64,000 nt of DNA from Ruminiclostridium josui JCM 17888 (lineage in GTDB: Bacteria > Bacillota > Clostridia > Acetivibrionales > DSM-1351): positions 2,414,001-2,478,000 of the forward strand of contig NZ_JAGE01000001.1 of NCBI RefSeq assembly GCF_000526495.1. The letters run 5' to 3'. Of this stretch, positions 8,182 to 17,895 are shown piece by piece (position 1 is the first letter of the stretch; each line of letters begins with the position of its first letter). The notes below the pieces were generated by a model, which did no database searches, had not been told where the DNA came from, and worked only from the letters and a program-made list of their open reading frames with translations. The position numbers and the translations under genes were made by a program.

Positions 8182-9936
8182 ATGAAAAAGGTTTTAGCAC
8201 TGATTGTATTGTGCAGTATTATTATGAGTTTGTTACCTATGTCTGTCTATGGTGCCACCAGTTCACATGATATGGTAAAGAAGATGGGAATAGGAATCAA
8301 CCTTGGAAATACCTTTGACGCACCAACGGAAGGGTCTTGGTCAAAGGCAGCTCAGGAGTATTATTTTGATGATTTTAAACAGGCAGGTTTTCAGCATGTG
8401 AGAATTCCAATCCGTTGGGATCAGCATACACAAGTAAACAGTCCTTATACAATTGATAGCAGCTTCTTAGACAGAGTCGAAGAAGTAATAAATTGGTCAC
8501 TTTCTCGTGGATTTGTTACAGTAATTAATTCTCATCATGATACTTGGATTATGGAAAATTATAATCAGAATATCGGACGATTTGAAAGAATATGGCAGCA
8601 AATTGCAGAACGTTTTAAGGACAAGTCTGAAAATCTGATTTTTGAAATATTAAATGAGCCAAATGGTAATATAACAGATAGCCAGATAAACGATATGAAC
8701 AAAAGAATTCTAAATATAATAAGAAAGACTAATCCAACTAGAAATGTAATTATCGGAGCAGGTTTCTGGAATAGCTATAATTCATTAAGTCAGCTGGAAA
8801 TTCCAAACGATCAAAATCTTATTGCAACTTTCCACTACTATGACCCATATTCTTTCACTCACCAATGGCAGGGTACATGGGGAACAAAAAATGATATGGA
8901 TGCCATAAATATGGTATTTAAACAGGTTAAAAAATGGTCAGATAAAAATAACATACCTGTGTATCTTGGAGAATATGGTGTAATGGGACATTCCGATAGA
9001 AATTCTGCTATAAAGTGGTGGGATTTTGTTAGCGACCAGGCTGCATCATATGGATTTGCATCCGGAGCTTGGGATAATGGAGTGTTTGGTTCTGTTGATA
9101 ATGATATGGCATTTTATAATAGAGATACAAGACAATTTGATAGGGAAATCTTAAATGCAATATTAACTACTGGAACAACCTATGAATGGACTCCTCCAGC
9201 TGAAACAGAGCCAGATCCTCCTCATACACCTGCAACACCAGCTTATGGAGAAGAGCTTATTGAGGATTTTGAAGGTGCTTTGCAGTGGTCGGCATATTCC
9301 GGTGTTAATGCAACTGCATCCTGTAAGGTTTCTAGTGGTAAATCCGGTAACGGATTGGAAATAACATATGCAGGTTCATCAAATGGATATTGGGGTGTTG
9401 TGGACAACAAACATAGAAATCAAGATTGGGAGAAATGGCAAAAAATATCCTTCGATATAAAATCTTCAAACACAAATGAAATTAGACTACTTATAGCTGA
9501 GCAAAGTAAGATAGAAGGAGAAGACGGAGAACATTGGGTTTATGTCATAAAACCAAGTACTTCTTGGACTACTGTTGAAATTCCATTTTCAGCTTTTACA
9601 AAAAGAATGGATTATCAGCCACCTGCACAAGATGCCAGTGACACTTTTGACGTCTACAAAGTAGGCTCCTTACATTTCATGTATAGTAACGGTAATTCAG
9701 GTGTTTTAAATATTGATAATATTAAGTTGGTTGGCCTACCAGAAGAGCAAACTGGAGGAAAAATTGGAGATGTTAATGAAGATGGCAATGTTGATGCAAT
9801 AGACTTTGCATTGCTAAAAAAATACTTACTGGATTCATCTATTAGCATAAATAAAGTGAATGCAGATATTAACTCGGATGGAGATATCAATGCCATTGAC
9901 TTTGCGAAGTTAAAAATGATGATACTTGGAAATTAA
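8182..9936 (+). CDS. Cellulosomal endoglucanase: GH5-CBM11-dockerin
   Basis: 584 residues. The signal peptide is residues 1-~25 (cleavage near VYGA). The GH5 barrel spans ~28-330: RIPIRW, SHHDTW, acid/base Glu159 in FEILNEP and nucleophile Glu264 in YLGEYG. It resembles the GH5 part of C. thermocellum Lic26A-Cel5E. A Pro/Thr linker (~334-354) follows. A CBM11 spans ~356-525, beginning [20 protein letters not shown], with [21 protein letters not shown] and HFMYSN, the positions that bind beta-1,3-1,4- and beta-1,4-glucans. The type I dockerin at ~532-584 has two calcium-loop repeats ([38 protein letters not shown]). It is secreted and docks to a scaffoldin to cleave cellulose or mixed-linkage glucan. 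RBS AGGAGGG. A strong terminator follows. Confidence 0.96.
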   Translation: MKKVLALIVLCSIIMSLLPMSVYGATSSHDMVKKMGIGINLGNTFDAPTEGSWSKAAQEYYFDDFKQAGFQHVRIPIRWDQHTQVNSPYTIDSSFLDRVEEVINWSLSRGFVTVINSHHDTWIMENYNQNIGRFERIWQQIAERFKDKSENLIFEILNEPNGNITDSQINDMNKRILNIIRKTNPTRNVIIGAGFWNSYNSLSQLEIPNDQNLIATFHYYDPYSFTHQWQGTWGTKNDMDAINMVFKQVKKWSDKNNIPVYLGEYGVMGHSDRNSAIKWWDFVSDQAASYGFASGAWDNGVFGSVDNDMAFYNRDTRQFDREILNAILTTGTTYEWTPPAETEPDPPHTPATPAYGEELIEDFEGALQWSAYSGVNATASCKVSSGKSGNGLEITYAGSSNGYWGVVDNKHRNQDWEKWQKISFDIKSSNTNEIRLLIAEQSKIEGEDGEHWVYVIKPSTSWTTVEIPFSAFTKRMDYQPPAQDASDTFDVYKVGSLHFMYSNGNSGVLNIDNIKLVGLPEEQTGGKIGDVNEDGNVDAIDFALLKKYLLDSSISINKVNADINSDGDINAIDFAKLKMMILGN

Positions 9937-9972
9937 TTAAATAACACCAAAAGCTCTTAAGAGCTACATTTG

Positions 9973-10011
9973 AAAAAGTCGTAGGTATAATAAATAACCT
10001 ACGACTTTTTT
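9973..10011. terminator. Bidirectional terminator between GH5 and CE1 genes
   Basis: AAAAAGTCGTAGGT (9973-9986) is perfectly complementary to ACCTACGACTTTTTT (9997-10011), with a short loop. A- and T-runs on the two sides let it serve both convergent genes. Confidence 0.85.
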
Positions 10012-10121
10012 GGCGTGCGCCGTATATCCAGAGAAATTGGACTACGCCAGTCTGTACAGTGTGTTAAAATCTTATAAATATGGTAAATACAGATTGGAAG
10101 GTTCTTTTTTGCTAATGTCTT

Positions 10122-11294
10122 TTAGAAAGTTGTTATGACACCAAGCAGATACTTTTTCATAACTGCAAAGTCAAGAGCGTTAACTTCACCATTTTTGTCC
10201 ACATCAGCATTTTTTAGAGCATCTCCCGTAAGAGGTGTGGTATTGAGTATATGCATTTTTAAGAGTGCATAATCTGTTGCGTCAACTGAACCATCGCCAT
10301 TCAAATCACCTAAGATTTGGACTGGTTCTGCGACATCTTGAAATAAATCCGGTAATATATTATATATGTACTGATTAATATATCCCCACCAATGAGTACC
10401 ACCATTAGCTACCATAAAATAGAAGTTTCCATTTTTGATATCTGATGAATATATGAAAGTATTTGTGTATTTTTTCATTGCTTCTATCTGTGGTCTCATA
10501 TTAGGATATGCAATATCTTCACTGCCTGTAGCGCAGAACAACTTGAAGTCTTGAGGTGCTTTATAACCGGATTTACTTACAACATCTGCCAAGTACTGTG
10601 CTGTTTCTGCAGGTTTACTACTTCCAGCAGTTGAACCTAATGCCCAACAGTCACCACTTAAAGGTATAAAATATTTAATATAGTCAAGACAGTTAATAAA
10701 TGTATACCATGTACATACTGAACCCATTGAGAATCCACCAAATGCCCTGTGCTCTCTGGAAGCTTTCATATCTGCAGCACTACTTGATTTTAGATATGTA
10801 TTATATTTAGTTTCAACTAATGGAATAACTGAAGTAGTTAATTCTTGAGGGAAACCTGCAACATCATTATTACCTTTGTAGAATGAAGGTGTAACAAAAA
10901 TAGCTGGTTTAATATCTCCCTTTTCAATCATATTATCAATGATTACTTTTAATTCCTTGTTCTGACCAGGTCCGCCGAATAATAAATTTTCATCTTCACC
11001 GCCACCGTGCATCAGATATACAACGTTATACTTCTTAGAAGTATCAGACTGGTTATAGCCGTAAGGAAGATAGACGTTAAAATACTTAGTATCATTACCC
11101 CATTTGTAACTTAACCTTTCAATAGTACCTTGCTTTGAACTATTCATTTTATATTCATTAGGAAGGGGTTTGTAAATTTTCTCAGTGGCATCAACTGCAG
11201 ATACCGATGTATTAGCAGCAGCTACCATACTGAGAGTCATGATACTAGAAAGAATAAAACACAGGCTCCTTTTAAAACCTTTTTTCAATAACAT
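10122..11294 (-). CDS. Cellulosomal carbohydrate esterase (CE1, feruloyl esterase-like) with dockerin
   Basis: 390 residues with start ATG 11294 after AAGGAGGAC. The signal peptide is 1-~33 (VSAVDA). The alpha/beta-hydrolase of the CE1/esterase D type spans ~40-315: YLMHGGGEDE (oxyanion region), nucleophile Ser189 in GGFSMGS, probable Asp260 in ATGSEDIAY and His301 in GGTHWWGY. C. thermocellum feruloyl esterase modules have this layout. They remove ferulate from arabinoxylan, freeing it from lignin cross-links. The C-terminal type I dockerin (~327-388) has both loops (GDLNGDGSVDATDYALLKMH; ADVDKNGEVNALDFAVMKKY). It is convergent with the GH5 gene and near a GH10 xylanase, its natural partner. 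Acetyl-xylan esterase activity is an alternative. Confidence 0.9.
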   Translation of the reverse strand: MLLKKGFKRSLCFILSSIMTLSMVAAANTSVSAVDATEKIYKPLPNEYKMNSSKQGTIERLSYKWGNDTKYFNVYLPYGYNQSDTSKKYNVVYLMHGGGEDENLLFGGPGQNKELKVIIDNMIEKGDIKPAIFVTPSFYKGNNDVAGFPQELTTSVIPLVETKYNTYLKSSSAADMKASREHRAFGGFSMGSVCTWYTFINCLDYIKYFIPLSGDCWALGSTAGSSKPAETAQYLADVVSKSGYKAPQDFKLFCATGSEDIAYPNMRPQIEAMKKYTNTFIYSSDIKNGNFYFMVANGGTHWWGYINQYIYNILPDLFQDVAEPVQILGDLNGDGSVDATDYALLKMHILNTTPLTGDALKNADVDKNGEVNALDFAVMKKYLLGVITTF

Positions 11295-11350
11295 GGATAA
11301 GTCCTCCTTAAAATAAAATAGAGTTTTTACTTCAAATTGAGTATTACCAA

Positions 11351-11384
11351 GGCTCAGAGTAAGTATATTTATCTGTTCTGAGCC
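11351..11384. repeat. 8-bp perfect inverted repeat in the CE1 5' leader
   Basis: GGCTCAGA (11351-11358) and TCTGAGCC (11377-11384) flank an 18 bp loop, about 60 bp upstream of the CE1 start. Transcribed on the minus strand it would form a leader hairpin (mRNA stability or attenuation), or it may be a DNA operator. On the plus strand it is followed by CTTCTTTTG, so a weak plus-strand terminator is another reading. Confidence 0.4.
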
Positions 11385-11394
11385 CTTCTTTTGT

Positions 11395-11706
11395 AGATGA
11401 GAAAAATCCGCGCGGAAATGAAAAATTTTTCATATAATAATTATATAATATTTGAAAAAACTTTACACTAATAATTTACATTATATGAATCTAAAGGAAA
11501 TAATTAAAAGGCTTCCCGAAGGAGTAAAATTAGAGGTTTTCAGCGAAGCTGGAAAGGTACTTTTGTAAGGCTGAACTCAAACAGTAGAATCAATGAAAGA
11601 CCTGCAAAAACCATACAATGTATAAAAAGATAAACTTAACATACATTGATAAGTATATACTAAAGCAAGTAAGGCATTTAAAATATTAATACTAGGAGGA
11701 AAAGCA
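11395..11706. other. Intergenic region between CE1 and DUF2200 genes
   Basis: Very AT-rich (TATAATAATTATATAATA around 11433-11451), probably holding promoters for both divergent genes. A short frame from ATG 11484 (MNLKEIIKRLPEGVKLEVFS) ends after 27 codons without a clear ribosome binding site. I cannot assign it and treat it as a relic. Confidence 0.4.
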
Positions 11707-12060
11707 ATGTCCAATCATAAAATTTATTCAATGAGTGTTGCAAGTGTCTATCCACTTTATATAGCAAAGGCGGAGAAAAAAGGGCGTACAAAATCCGAAG
11801 TTGATGAAATCATTCGCTGGTTAACCGGATATACGCAGGATGAGATAGAGGAACATTTAAATAAGCAAACAGACTTTGAAACATTTTTTAAAGATGCGCC
11901 TTTGCTAAACCCGTCACGAACCCTAATAAAAGGAGTTATTTGTGGTGTTAGAGTTGAAGACATTAAGGAGCCGATTATGCGGGAAATTCGTTATTTGGAT
12001 AAACTGATTGATGAATTGGCAAAGGGAAAATCTATGGATAAAATCCTTCGAATGAAATAA
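11707..12060 (+). CDS. DUF2200 family protein
   Basis: 117 residues, normal for the family. It starts [20 protein letters not shown] after a strong AGGAGGAAAAGC. The characteristic features are [18 protein letters not shown], the [20 protein letters not shown] block and [18 protein letters not shown] near the end. DUF2200 proteins are small, soluble, widespread in bacteria and of unknown function; some structures suggest a YdhG/YjbR-like or RNA-binding context, but nothing here decides it. It is a single gene between carbohydrate esterase and xylanase genes, without an evident link to them. Confidence 0.85.
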   Translation: MSNHKIYSMSVASVYPLYIAKAEKKGRTKSEVDEIIRWLTGYTQDEIEEHLNKQTDFETFFKDAPLLNPSRTLIKGVICGVRVEDIKEPIMREIRYLDKLIDELAKGKSMDKILRMK

Positions 12061-12659
12061 TTATGAATTACTTGCTAATTGGTCCAATAAAAAAAATAAA
12101 GGGATAATTTGAAATTGACTCCAAATATAGTATAATATAGTTATATATTTTAAAGTATTACTGGTAGTAGCATTTTCTAATCAAATTTATTTATTCGATG
12201 CATCGGATATTTAATCCAAACTAACAAACAAAACTCTTATCATTATGCCATCTTCCATAGCAGTAGAGAATACCCTGAAAATTGAAAGTCATGTTTCAAA
12301 AATGAGAATCAAAAGATGCGGATATTGCCGGTTAACCGGTCTTTTGTGAAATCTCAGTTTTGAATATAAATGAAAATTAAAGTAATGGAGGTGAATATTT
12401 GAGAAAATCTGTAAGTTATGTAGATTAATACCGGCAAAAAGTTATTTAACACAAGAGTAGCCTTGCAACCAGCGGTGGAAATATTGAGCTCCGTCTTGAC
12501 AGCCTGAAGAAACATAAGCTTGGTATGATAATAAATTCGCTGCTGATATGTAATTGAATATAAATGGCGGTGGGACAAAGAAAACAGAATCTGGCATCGG
12601 TTAGCAAGGGCAGATAACGTTATCTGCACAAGTACTATATTAAAAAGGAGAGTTGATTT
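12061..12659. other. Intergenic region with a possible CBM6 relic
   Basis: About 600 bp upstream of the xylanase gene. Around 12465-12535 the plus strand reads ATSGGNIELRLDSL in one frame, preceded in another frame by TRVA. This is the typical core of a family 6 carbohydrate-binding module (TRVASATSGGNIELRLDS pattern), broken by a frameshift. No start codon or continuation was found. The rest holds an AT-rich region (TATAATATAG near 12130) and the RBS AAAAGGAGAG for the xylanase. Confidence 0.4.
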
Positions 12660-13937
12660 ATGAGAAAAAACGGTTTTAAATCTTTATCAGTGGCGCTTTC
12701 TGTCTTATTGACAGTGCTGATGGTTTCTTCATCTACAGTTAGTGCCGCTACTCCTACAGGCAAAAGGTTAAAGGATGTTCAAAGCAAGGTTCTGGTGGGA
12801 ACTGAATTCCCAAGTGGTTTTTCTACAATGTCAGATGCTTCCACATTTCTCGCAACTGCCACTCCAGAATTCAATCTGGTAACAGCAGAAAATTGTATGA
12901 AGTGGGATGCTTTGGAGCCTTCACAAAATCAATTTAATTGGAGCGAAGCAGATAAACTCATGAACTGGGCGAAAACCAACAATTATAAAGTTCATGGTCA
13001 TACATTTGTTTGGCATAGTCAAGCTCCTGGTTGGATACAGAATCTTAGTGCCAGCGCTATGGAGTCTGCCATGAACAATCATATTGACAAGGTAATGGGA
13101 CGCTATAAAGGTCAGATTGAAGTATGGGACGTAGCTAACGAAGTTTTTGAGGAAAACGGAAGCTACAGAAATTCCTTCTGGTATAGAACTATGGGTAAGA
13201 GCTTTATTGAAAAAGCATTTATTCGTGCTCGTGCTGCTGACCCTTCTGCAAAGCTGATATACAACGATTATAATCTTGAGTACACTGGTCCTAAGTCAAA
13301 TGCTGCTTATGAGATGCTCAAAGATTTCAAGAGCCGTGGTATACCTGTAGATGGTATTGGTTTCCAAATGCATCTGGATATACAATACGCAATTGACTAT
13401 AATGATTTTGCAAAGAATATGCAACGTTTCGCAGATTTAGGTCTTGAGATATACATAACTGAGATGGATGTACGTATATCAAGTAATGCTTCATCTTCAG
13501 AACTCCAAACTCAAGCAAGCTACTACAAAAATATTATCGAGAAATGTATGGCGCAGCCAGCAGTAAAAGCTATTCAGTTCTGGGGCTTCACAGATAAATA
13601 TTCTTGGGTACCTCAAACATTCTCAGGTAGAGACAATGCTCTGCTCTTCGACAGAAACTATAATCCAAAACCTGCTTATTACGCAGTACAAGCTGCTCTC
13701 GCTACAGCTCCTGCACCAACAATAGTTTATGGTGACCTTGATGGTAGCGGCAGTGTTGATGCTATAGATTATTCACTGTTAAAACAATATCTGCTTGGTT
13801 CAATAACCAAATTCCCATCTGAAAATGGTTTGACTGCTGCAGATGTAAATGGCAGTGGAACAATTGATGCGTTAGATTTTGCTGTTATGAAGCAATATTT
13901 AATCGGACTTATATCAAAATTCCCTGCACAAGTGTAA
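12660..13937 (+). CDS. Cellulosomal endo-1,4-beta-xylanase (GH10) with dockerin
   Basis: 425 residues. The signal peptide is 1-~29 (VSAAT). The GH10 barrel spans ~35-350: VTAENCMKWDALEPSQ, HGHTFVWHSQAPGW, acid/base Glu161 in DVANEVF, nucleophile Glu268 in YITEMDV, QFWGFTDKYSWVP and LFDRNYNPKPAYYAV. A short linker leads to a type I dockerin (~361-425) with two loops (GDLDGSGSVDAIDYSLLKQY; ADVNGSGTIDALDFAVMKQY). It is secreted and cleaves internal xylan linkages while bound to a scaffoldin. It carries no CBM, so targeting depends on the cellulosome. RBS AAAGGAGAG, nine bases before ATG. It ends in its own terminator and stands as a monocistronic unit. Confidence 0.96.
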   Translation: MRKNGFKSLSVALSVLLTVLMVSSSTVSAATPTGKRLKDVQSKVLVGTEFPSGFSTMSDASTFLATATPEFNLVTAENCMKWDALEPSQNQFNWSEADKLMNWAKTNNYKVHGHTFVWHSQAPGWIQNLSASAMESAMNNHIDKVMGRYKGQIEVWDVANEVFEENGSYRNSFWYRTMGKSFIEKAFIRARAADPSAKLIYNDYNLEYTGPKSNAAYEMLKDFKSRGIPVDGIGFQMHLDIQYAIDYNDFAKNMQRFADLGLEIYITEMDVRISSNASSSELQTQASYYKNIIEKCMAQPAVKAIQFWGFTDKYSWVPQTFSGRDNALLFDRNYNPKPAYYAVQAALATAPAPTIVYGDLDGSGSVDAIDYSLLKQYLLGSITKFPSENGLTAADVNGSGTIDALDFAVMKQYLIGLISKFPAQV

Positions 13938-13959
13938 TCAAAGTTAATTAAAAATAAAA

Positions 13960-14002
13960 AGATATGCCAGTTTGCGAAAGCAGGCTGGCGTATCTTTTTT
14001 TT
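13960..14002 (+). terminator. Terminator of the GH10 xylanase gene
   Basis: AGATATGCCAG (13960-13970) pairs with CTGGCGTATCT (13985-13995) with one G-T pair, followed by eight Ts. Confidence 0.85.
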
Positions 14003-14254
14003 AATAATAAAATATTCACTTATGACTGTTTATAGCATAAGGAGGAATGATACTGAGAATAGAATGAGAGAAATGGGAGAAAATAAATGGATTCCAGAAG
14101 AAGGAATGGAGATTTTACAATGATAAATGAAAAAAGAGAGTTGTTACCAAAACAGAGTGAGAAACTTAAAAAAATTATGTTGCAGAAGCTATGAAAATAA
14201 AGGTAAAATTATTTCAAATTATTTAAATCGGGTTTTATACGGAGGATATTAATT
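14003..14254 (+). other. Short unassigned ORFs before the antiporter
   Basis: After AAGGAGGAATG there are overlapping tiny frames: 14064-14123 (MREMGENKWIPEEGMEILQ) and 14119-14193 (MINEKRELLPKQ...), joined by an ATGA-type overlap. Neither is recognisable. They may be remnants of a small-protein gene or a leader for the antiporter. Confidence 0.3.
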
Positions 14255-16288
14255 GTGGATTTATTAACAATCATTTTATTATTAATGCTTGGATTACTTA
14301 TATCTGATATTGTAAGTCATTATATTCCCTTCATCCCTACAGCTTTGACCCAAATTCTATTTGGGATAATTATAGCCTTTGCGATTGGGGATTATAATTT
14401 TGAAATTGGTGCAGAGTGGTTTTTGTTATTGTTTGTTGCACCACTATTGTATAATGACGGGCGCCATTTTTCCCGCACAGAATTATGGGGAATGAAGTCG
14501 CAGATTTTTGGAAATGCATTCATCCTTGTAATATTAACCACAATACTTGGGGGATATATAATTAACTTGCTTATACCCGGTATTCCGTTAGCTGTTACCT
14601 TGGCTCTGGCGGCAGTTCTTTCCCCCACAGACCCAGTAGCTGTCAATGGCATTGCTAAGAGGATAAAAATACCTGAAAAGGTGATGGTTCTTGTTAGAGG
14701 AGAATCACTTATAAATGATGCTTCCGGACTTGTAGCCTTTGAATATGCAATAGCAGCCGCTGTTACAGGTTATTTTTCTCTTCGAGAAGCCCTTTGGGAT
14801 TTTTCCTATACATTACTTATTGGAGCTGTAGCAGGAATATTGCTAGGGCTGATTGTAACCTTTGTACGCTTCAGACTGCGCAAAAACGGTATAAATGATA
14901 CGGTGTTCCATTCATTGCTGCAGATTTTGACCCCATTTGGAGTCTTTATAGTAGCCGAGGATATTCTCCACGCTTCGGGAGTTATCGCCGTTGTAACTGC
15001 CGGAATTATTCACTCCATTGTCAATGAACATACAGAAACATACATACCCGAAGAACAGTTGCTCACAGAAAATACATGGTCAATCGTATTGTTTGTCTTA
15101 AACGGATTTGTTTTTTTATTGTTAGGAATGAATATTCCAGCAGCGATGTTTGATACTATTTCAAACCCTGATATAGGCAATTGGCTGGCTTTGGGCTATG
15201 TTGTAGTTATTGGATTTGTAATTCTCGCCATTCGGTTTGTTTGGTCCTTTTTGAGCAAAGCTCACAGTTATTATTTTAGTAAAAAAAGTGATGTTGAAAA
15301 GCCAAAAGTAAGAGAAGCCCTGATTACAACCTTAGCAGGTGTGCGCGGTGCAGTAACCATGGCAGGAGTCCTTACAGTGCCTGCTTTTTTAGGAAACGGA
15401 GAAGTATTCCCATCACGTTCACTGCTTCTATTTATAGCTGCAGGAGTAGTTCTCCTGTTGTTAATTCTTGCAACGGTATTTTTGCCATTGCTCTGTAGAA
15501 AGGAAGAACTCTCCGAAGATAAAGGGAAGCATGAGGATTTGACCTGGGCGAAGAATAGGCTTTTGCTGACGGCAATTAAAAAAATTAAAGCAGAAACAAA
15601 TGAGGAAAATGAATTGGCGGCCTCAGAATTAATACACGAATACACCGTCAGTTTTCAGAGAAATCTTTCGGGACAACAATCTGATGAACAGCAGGCTGAA
15701 TATTATAACAGGAAAATAAATGAAGCCCGCTTACTTGCCATAAACCTTCAAAGAAAGTATATCAATACTCTTTTGGCTAATGACGAAATAGACATAAATG
15801 TTTTCGATACAATAACCAAATTTTTGAATCTTCGAGAAGAAACTTTGGATAATAATTTTCGGTTCTCCACTACAGTTTTTTTAAAACGAGCCATGGGTGA
15901 TTTTCGTCGATTAGGTGTGAAAAAGCACATTTCCAGAGGTAGCGGTTTTAATAATTTACATTTTGCAAGAGATATCCAAATTAAGGCTATAAGTGTAGCG
16001 ATTAAGGGGTTAGAGGAATATGCAAAAACACAGGAACAGCCGGAATATGTTTATGCCGTGCTTCTGGACTATGAAAAAATTCTGCAAAGATTAAAGCATA
16101 CAGGTGAAAGTTATAATGAAAGTCTTGAAAGCAAAAAGGAAGAATTGCGTTTTGAGGTAATGGACGCGGAACGCTCTGAAATACGCAGAATGTATGAAGA
16201 TGGCGAGATAAACGCAGAGCAGGAGAAAGAACTAAGGAGATTTACCAATTATATAGAGAGTATCGTTTTATATGAACATAACGAATAA
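14255..16288 (+). CDS. Na+/H+ antiporter, CPA1 (NhaP/YjcE-like) family
   Basis: 677 residues from a GTG start preceded by GGAGGATATTAATT. The first ~415 residues hold about twelve membrane helices with CPA1 features: PLLYNDGRHF, LAAVLSPTDPVAV (the TDP unwound segment), RGESLINDASGLVAFEYA (the ND ion-binding pair) and LAGVRGAVTMAGVL. The C-terminal ~250 residues are a hydrophilic, helical, charged cytoplasmic domain, as in YjcE-type exchangers. It exports Na+ or K+ in exchange for protons and helps pH and salt homeostasis. It is a single gene flanked by dockerin genes and not obviously co-transcribed with them. Confidence 0.92.
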   Translation: MDLLTIILLLMLGLLISDIVSHYIPFIPTALTQILFGIIIAFAIGDYNFEIGAEWFLLLFVAPLLYNDGRHFSRTELWGMKSQIFGNAFILVILTTILGGYIINLLIPGIPLAVTLALAAVLSPTDPVAVNGIAKRIKIPEKVMVLVRGESLINDASGLVAFEYAIAAAVTGYFSLREALWDFSYTLLIGAVAGILLGLIVTFVRFRLRKNGINDTVFHSLLQILTPFGVFIVAEDILHASGVIAVVTAGIIHSIVNEHTETYIPEEQLLTENTWSIVLFVLNGFVFLLLGMNIPAAMFDTISNPDIGNWLALGYVVVIGFVILAIRFVWSFLSKAHSYYFSKKSDVEKPKVREALITTLAGVRGAVTMAGVLTVPAFLGNGEVFPSRSLLLFIAAGVVLLLLILATVFLPLLCRKEELSEDKGKHEDLTWAKNRLLLTAIKKIKAETNEENELAASELIHEYTVSFQRNLSGQQSDEQQAEYYNRKINEARLLAINLQRKYINTLLANDEIDINVFDTITKFLNLREETLDNNFRFSTTVFLKRAMGDFRRLGVKKHISRGSGFNNLHFARDIQIKAISVAIKGLEEYAKTQEQPEYVYAVLLDYEKILQRLKHTGESYNESLESKKEELRFEVMDAERSEIRRMYEDGEINAEQEKELRRFTNYIESIVLYEHNE

Positions 16289-16409
16289 AGAGTAGATTTA
16301 TATTAAATCCTTCCTACGTTTTAAACTAATTTATGAATTTCCAAAGTATTTACTATTTACCAATAATAGGATAATATTTAATAAAATTAGTAAGTAGAGG
16401 AGGATTTAT

Positions 16410-17720
16410 ATGCTTAAAAAGACATTATTACTAGCCCTTGTGATTAGTAATATAGTTGTTTGGACAATGACTTCGGGAACATCGGCTGGGGCGCAAACAG
16501 TAAACCCTAGAGATGGGGAAACAGATTCGGTGACATCATCAGCTACAGGTTATGTTAAATATGGTGATGTTAATATGGATGATACCGTTGATTCTGTGGA
16601 TTTGGCATTATTAAAGGCTTATCTCTTAGCAAAATCAAGTACTCTGCCCAATGTTACAGCGGCGGATGTTACAGGTGACGGTACCCTTGATGCACTTGAT
16701 TACGCTATACTTAAAAAGTATCTTTTGGGCCTAATTACTACACTGCCTGCTGATTCAGCAGATAGCAGTGATAAGATTCTTATTCCTCATGAATCATGGA
16801 CGTGTGGAATGGCTAATGGAATACCTAAGCCTGAAAACGGTGTTCTTGTATTTGAAGCTACCATGAAGTTGCAGAATAGTTACGATTTAGGAAAAACCCA
16901 ATATGGACAGAGAAAGGTTTTGGTAGTTCAAAATGGTAGCATAACAGGTAACAAAATACAAGGCTCTGTAATGTCCGGAGGACTTGATTTTCAGCTGACT
17001 CTTTCAAATGGCGCAATGGAAATAGAACAATTATTAGTGTTAAAAGCCAATGACGGAAGTTATATTTATCTAAGAAGTGCTGGAACAGCCATTAACCAGA
17101 ATGATGTGAGGATGGTTTGGGATTTTGAGGCTCCCAACTCAAGTTCATACAATTGGCTTAACTCCGGAAAATATGCGGGCAGACGTGTTATAGACTCGGC
17201 AGCCGGAACAATGAAGATAAGTGTTTATGACGTATCTGGTATAAACTTTACACCGGATTCCACAAACTCAATAAAAGTAACTGAGCCCAGTGATGTGCCA
17301 GACCAACCTTGGGACTTTAGAAAGGCATCTTCTGAGAGAAAAGGTAATATATTTATAACTGAGTCAGTTAGCCTTGGGGCGAGTCAATCGGTAGGAGCAA
17401 GCAAGAAAGGGAGCAGAAATATTATTCCTATAACTGGTGGAACTGTAAGCGGAAATTTAACGGCTAAGATTTTACCGGCAGGTGCCGATTATCAGAACCT
17501 AGCGAATCCTATGACAATCGATGCAAGATATCTTTGGCAAACTAATGACGGAGAAATTATTATTGTGCGAAATGGGGGACAATTTGGATCTCTTGTACCT
17601 ACATTTGAAGTTCGTGCAGACAGTAAATACTCATACCTGAACCAAAAGCTATATTTGAGCTCAGATCCCGGCGGTGGAGCAGGTGGAGTAACAATTACAT
17701 TTTATGAAAGTATAAAGTAA
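16410..17720 (+). CDS. Dockerin protein with two DUF3237-like domains
   Basis: 436 residues. The signal peptide is 1-~28 (SAGAQ). A complete type I dockerin lies at the N-terminus (~50-112) with two loops (GDVNMDDTVDSVDLALLKAY; ADVTGDGTLDALDYAILKKY). Two related beta-rich domains of the DUF3237 type follow. Domain A (~125-290) has RKVLVVQNGSITGNKIQGSV and SGGLDFQL, then YLRSAGTA. Domain B (~300-436) has GSRNIIPITGGTVSGNLTAK, LPAGADYQN, DARYLWQTNDGEIIIVRNGG and the closing GVTITFYESIK. DUF3237 barrels have no established activity. The dockerin implies incorporation into the cellulosome, so sugar or polysaccharide binding or lyase-like activity is plausible, but this is inference. Dockerins are more often C-terminal. 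RBS AGAGGAGG. Confidence 0.8.
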   Translation: MLKKTLLLALVISNIVVWTMTSGTSAGAQTVNPRDGETDSVTSSATGYVKYGDVNMDDTVDSVDLALLKAYLLAKSSTLPNVTAADVTGDGTLDALDYAILKKYLLGLITTLPADSADSSDKILIPHESWTCGMANGIPKPENGVLVFEATMKLQNSYDLGKTQYGQRKVLVVQNGSITGNKIQGSVMSGGLDFQLTLSNGAMEIEQLLVLKANDGSYIYLRSAGTAINQNDVRMVWDFEAPNSSSYNWLNSGKYAGRRVIDSAAGTMKISVYDVSGINFTPDSTNSIKVTEPSDVPDQPWDFRKASSERKGNIFITESVSLGASQSVGASKKGSRNIIPITGGTVSGNLTAKILPAGADYQNLANPMTIDARYLWQTNDGEIIIVRNGGQFGSLVPTFEVRADSKYSYLNQKLYLSSDPGGGAGGVTITFYESIK

Positions 17721-17746
17721 TATAAACGCTGGTTGACTAAAAAAAC

Positions 17747-17881
17747 GGGGCTGTTGCAAAATAATTCTTACCTTTCTTAACATGTACGTGAGTAAAAATT
17801 TATCAATGAAAAGCATTGATATAATTTTATACGGAAGTACAAGTGCTAAAACAGTAAGTTATTGTTTTGCAACAGCACCAC
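17747..17881. mobile_element. MITE-like element (copy 1)
   Basis: About 135 bp with terminal inverted repeats: left GGGGCTGTTGCAAAATAAT (17747-17765), and right, read inverted, GGTGCTGTTGCAAAACAAT (17861-17879). These ends resemble IS1182-type termini. The interior shares the motif ATTGATATAATTTTATACGG (17816-17835) and the following AGTAC with copy 2 at 28.0-28.3 kb. No transposase. It ends just after the stop of the second AraC gene and may act as its terminator. Confidence 0.65.
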
Positions 17882-17895
17882 TTTTTTTGTTTTTG

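Noticed and set aside
15271-15645. 124-codon minus-strand frame inside the antiporter gene
   Set aside because: Shadow of the well-supported antiporter coding sequence; Ser/Ala-rich and without ribosome binding site.
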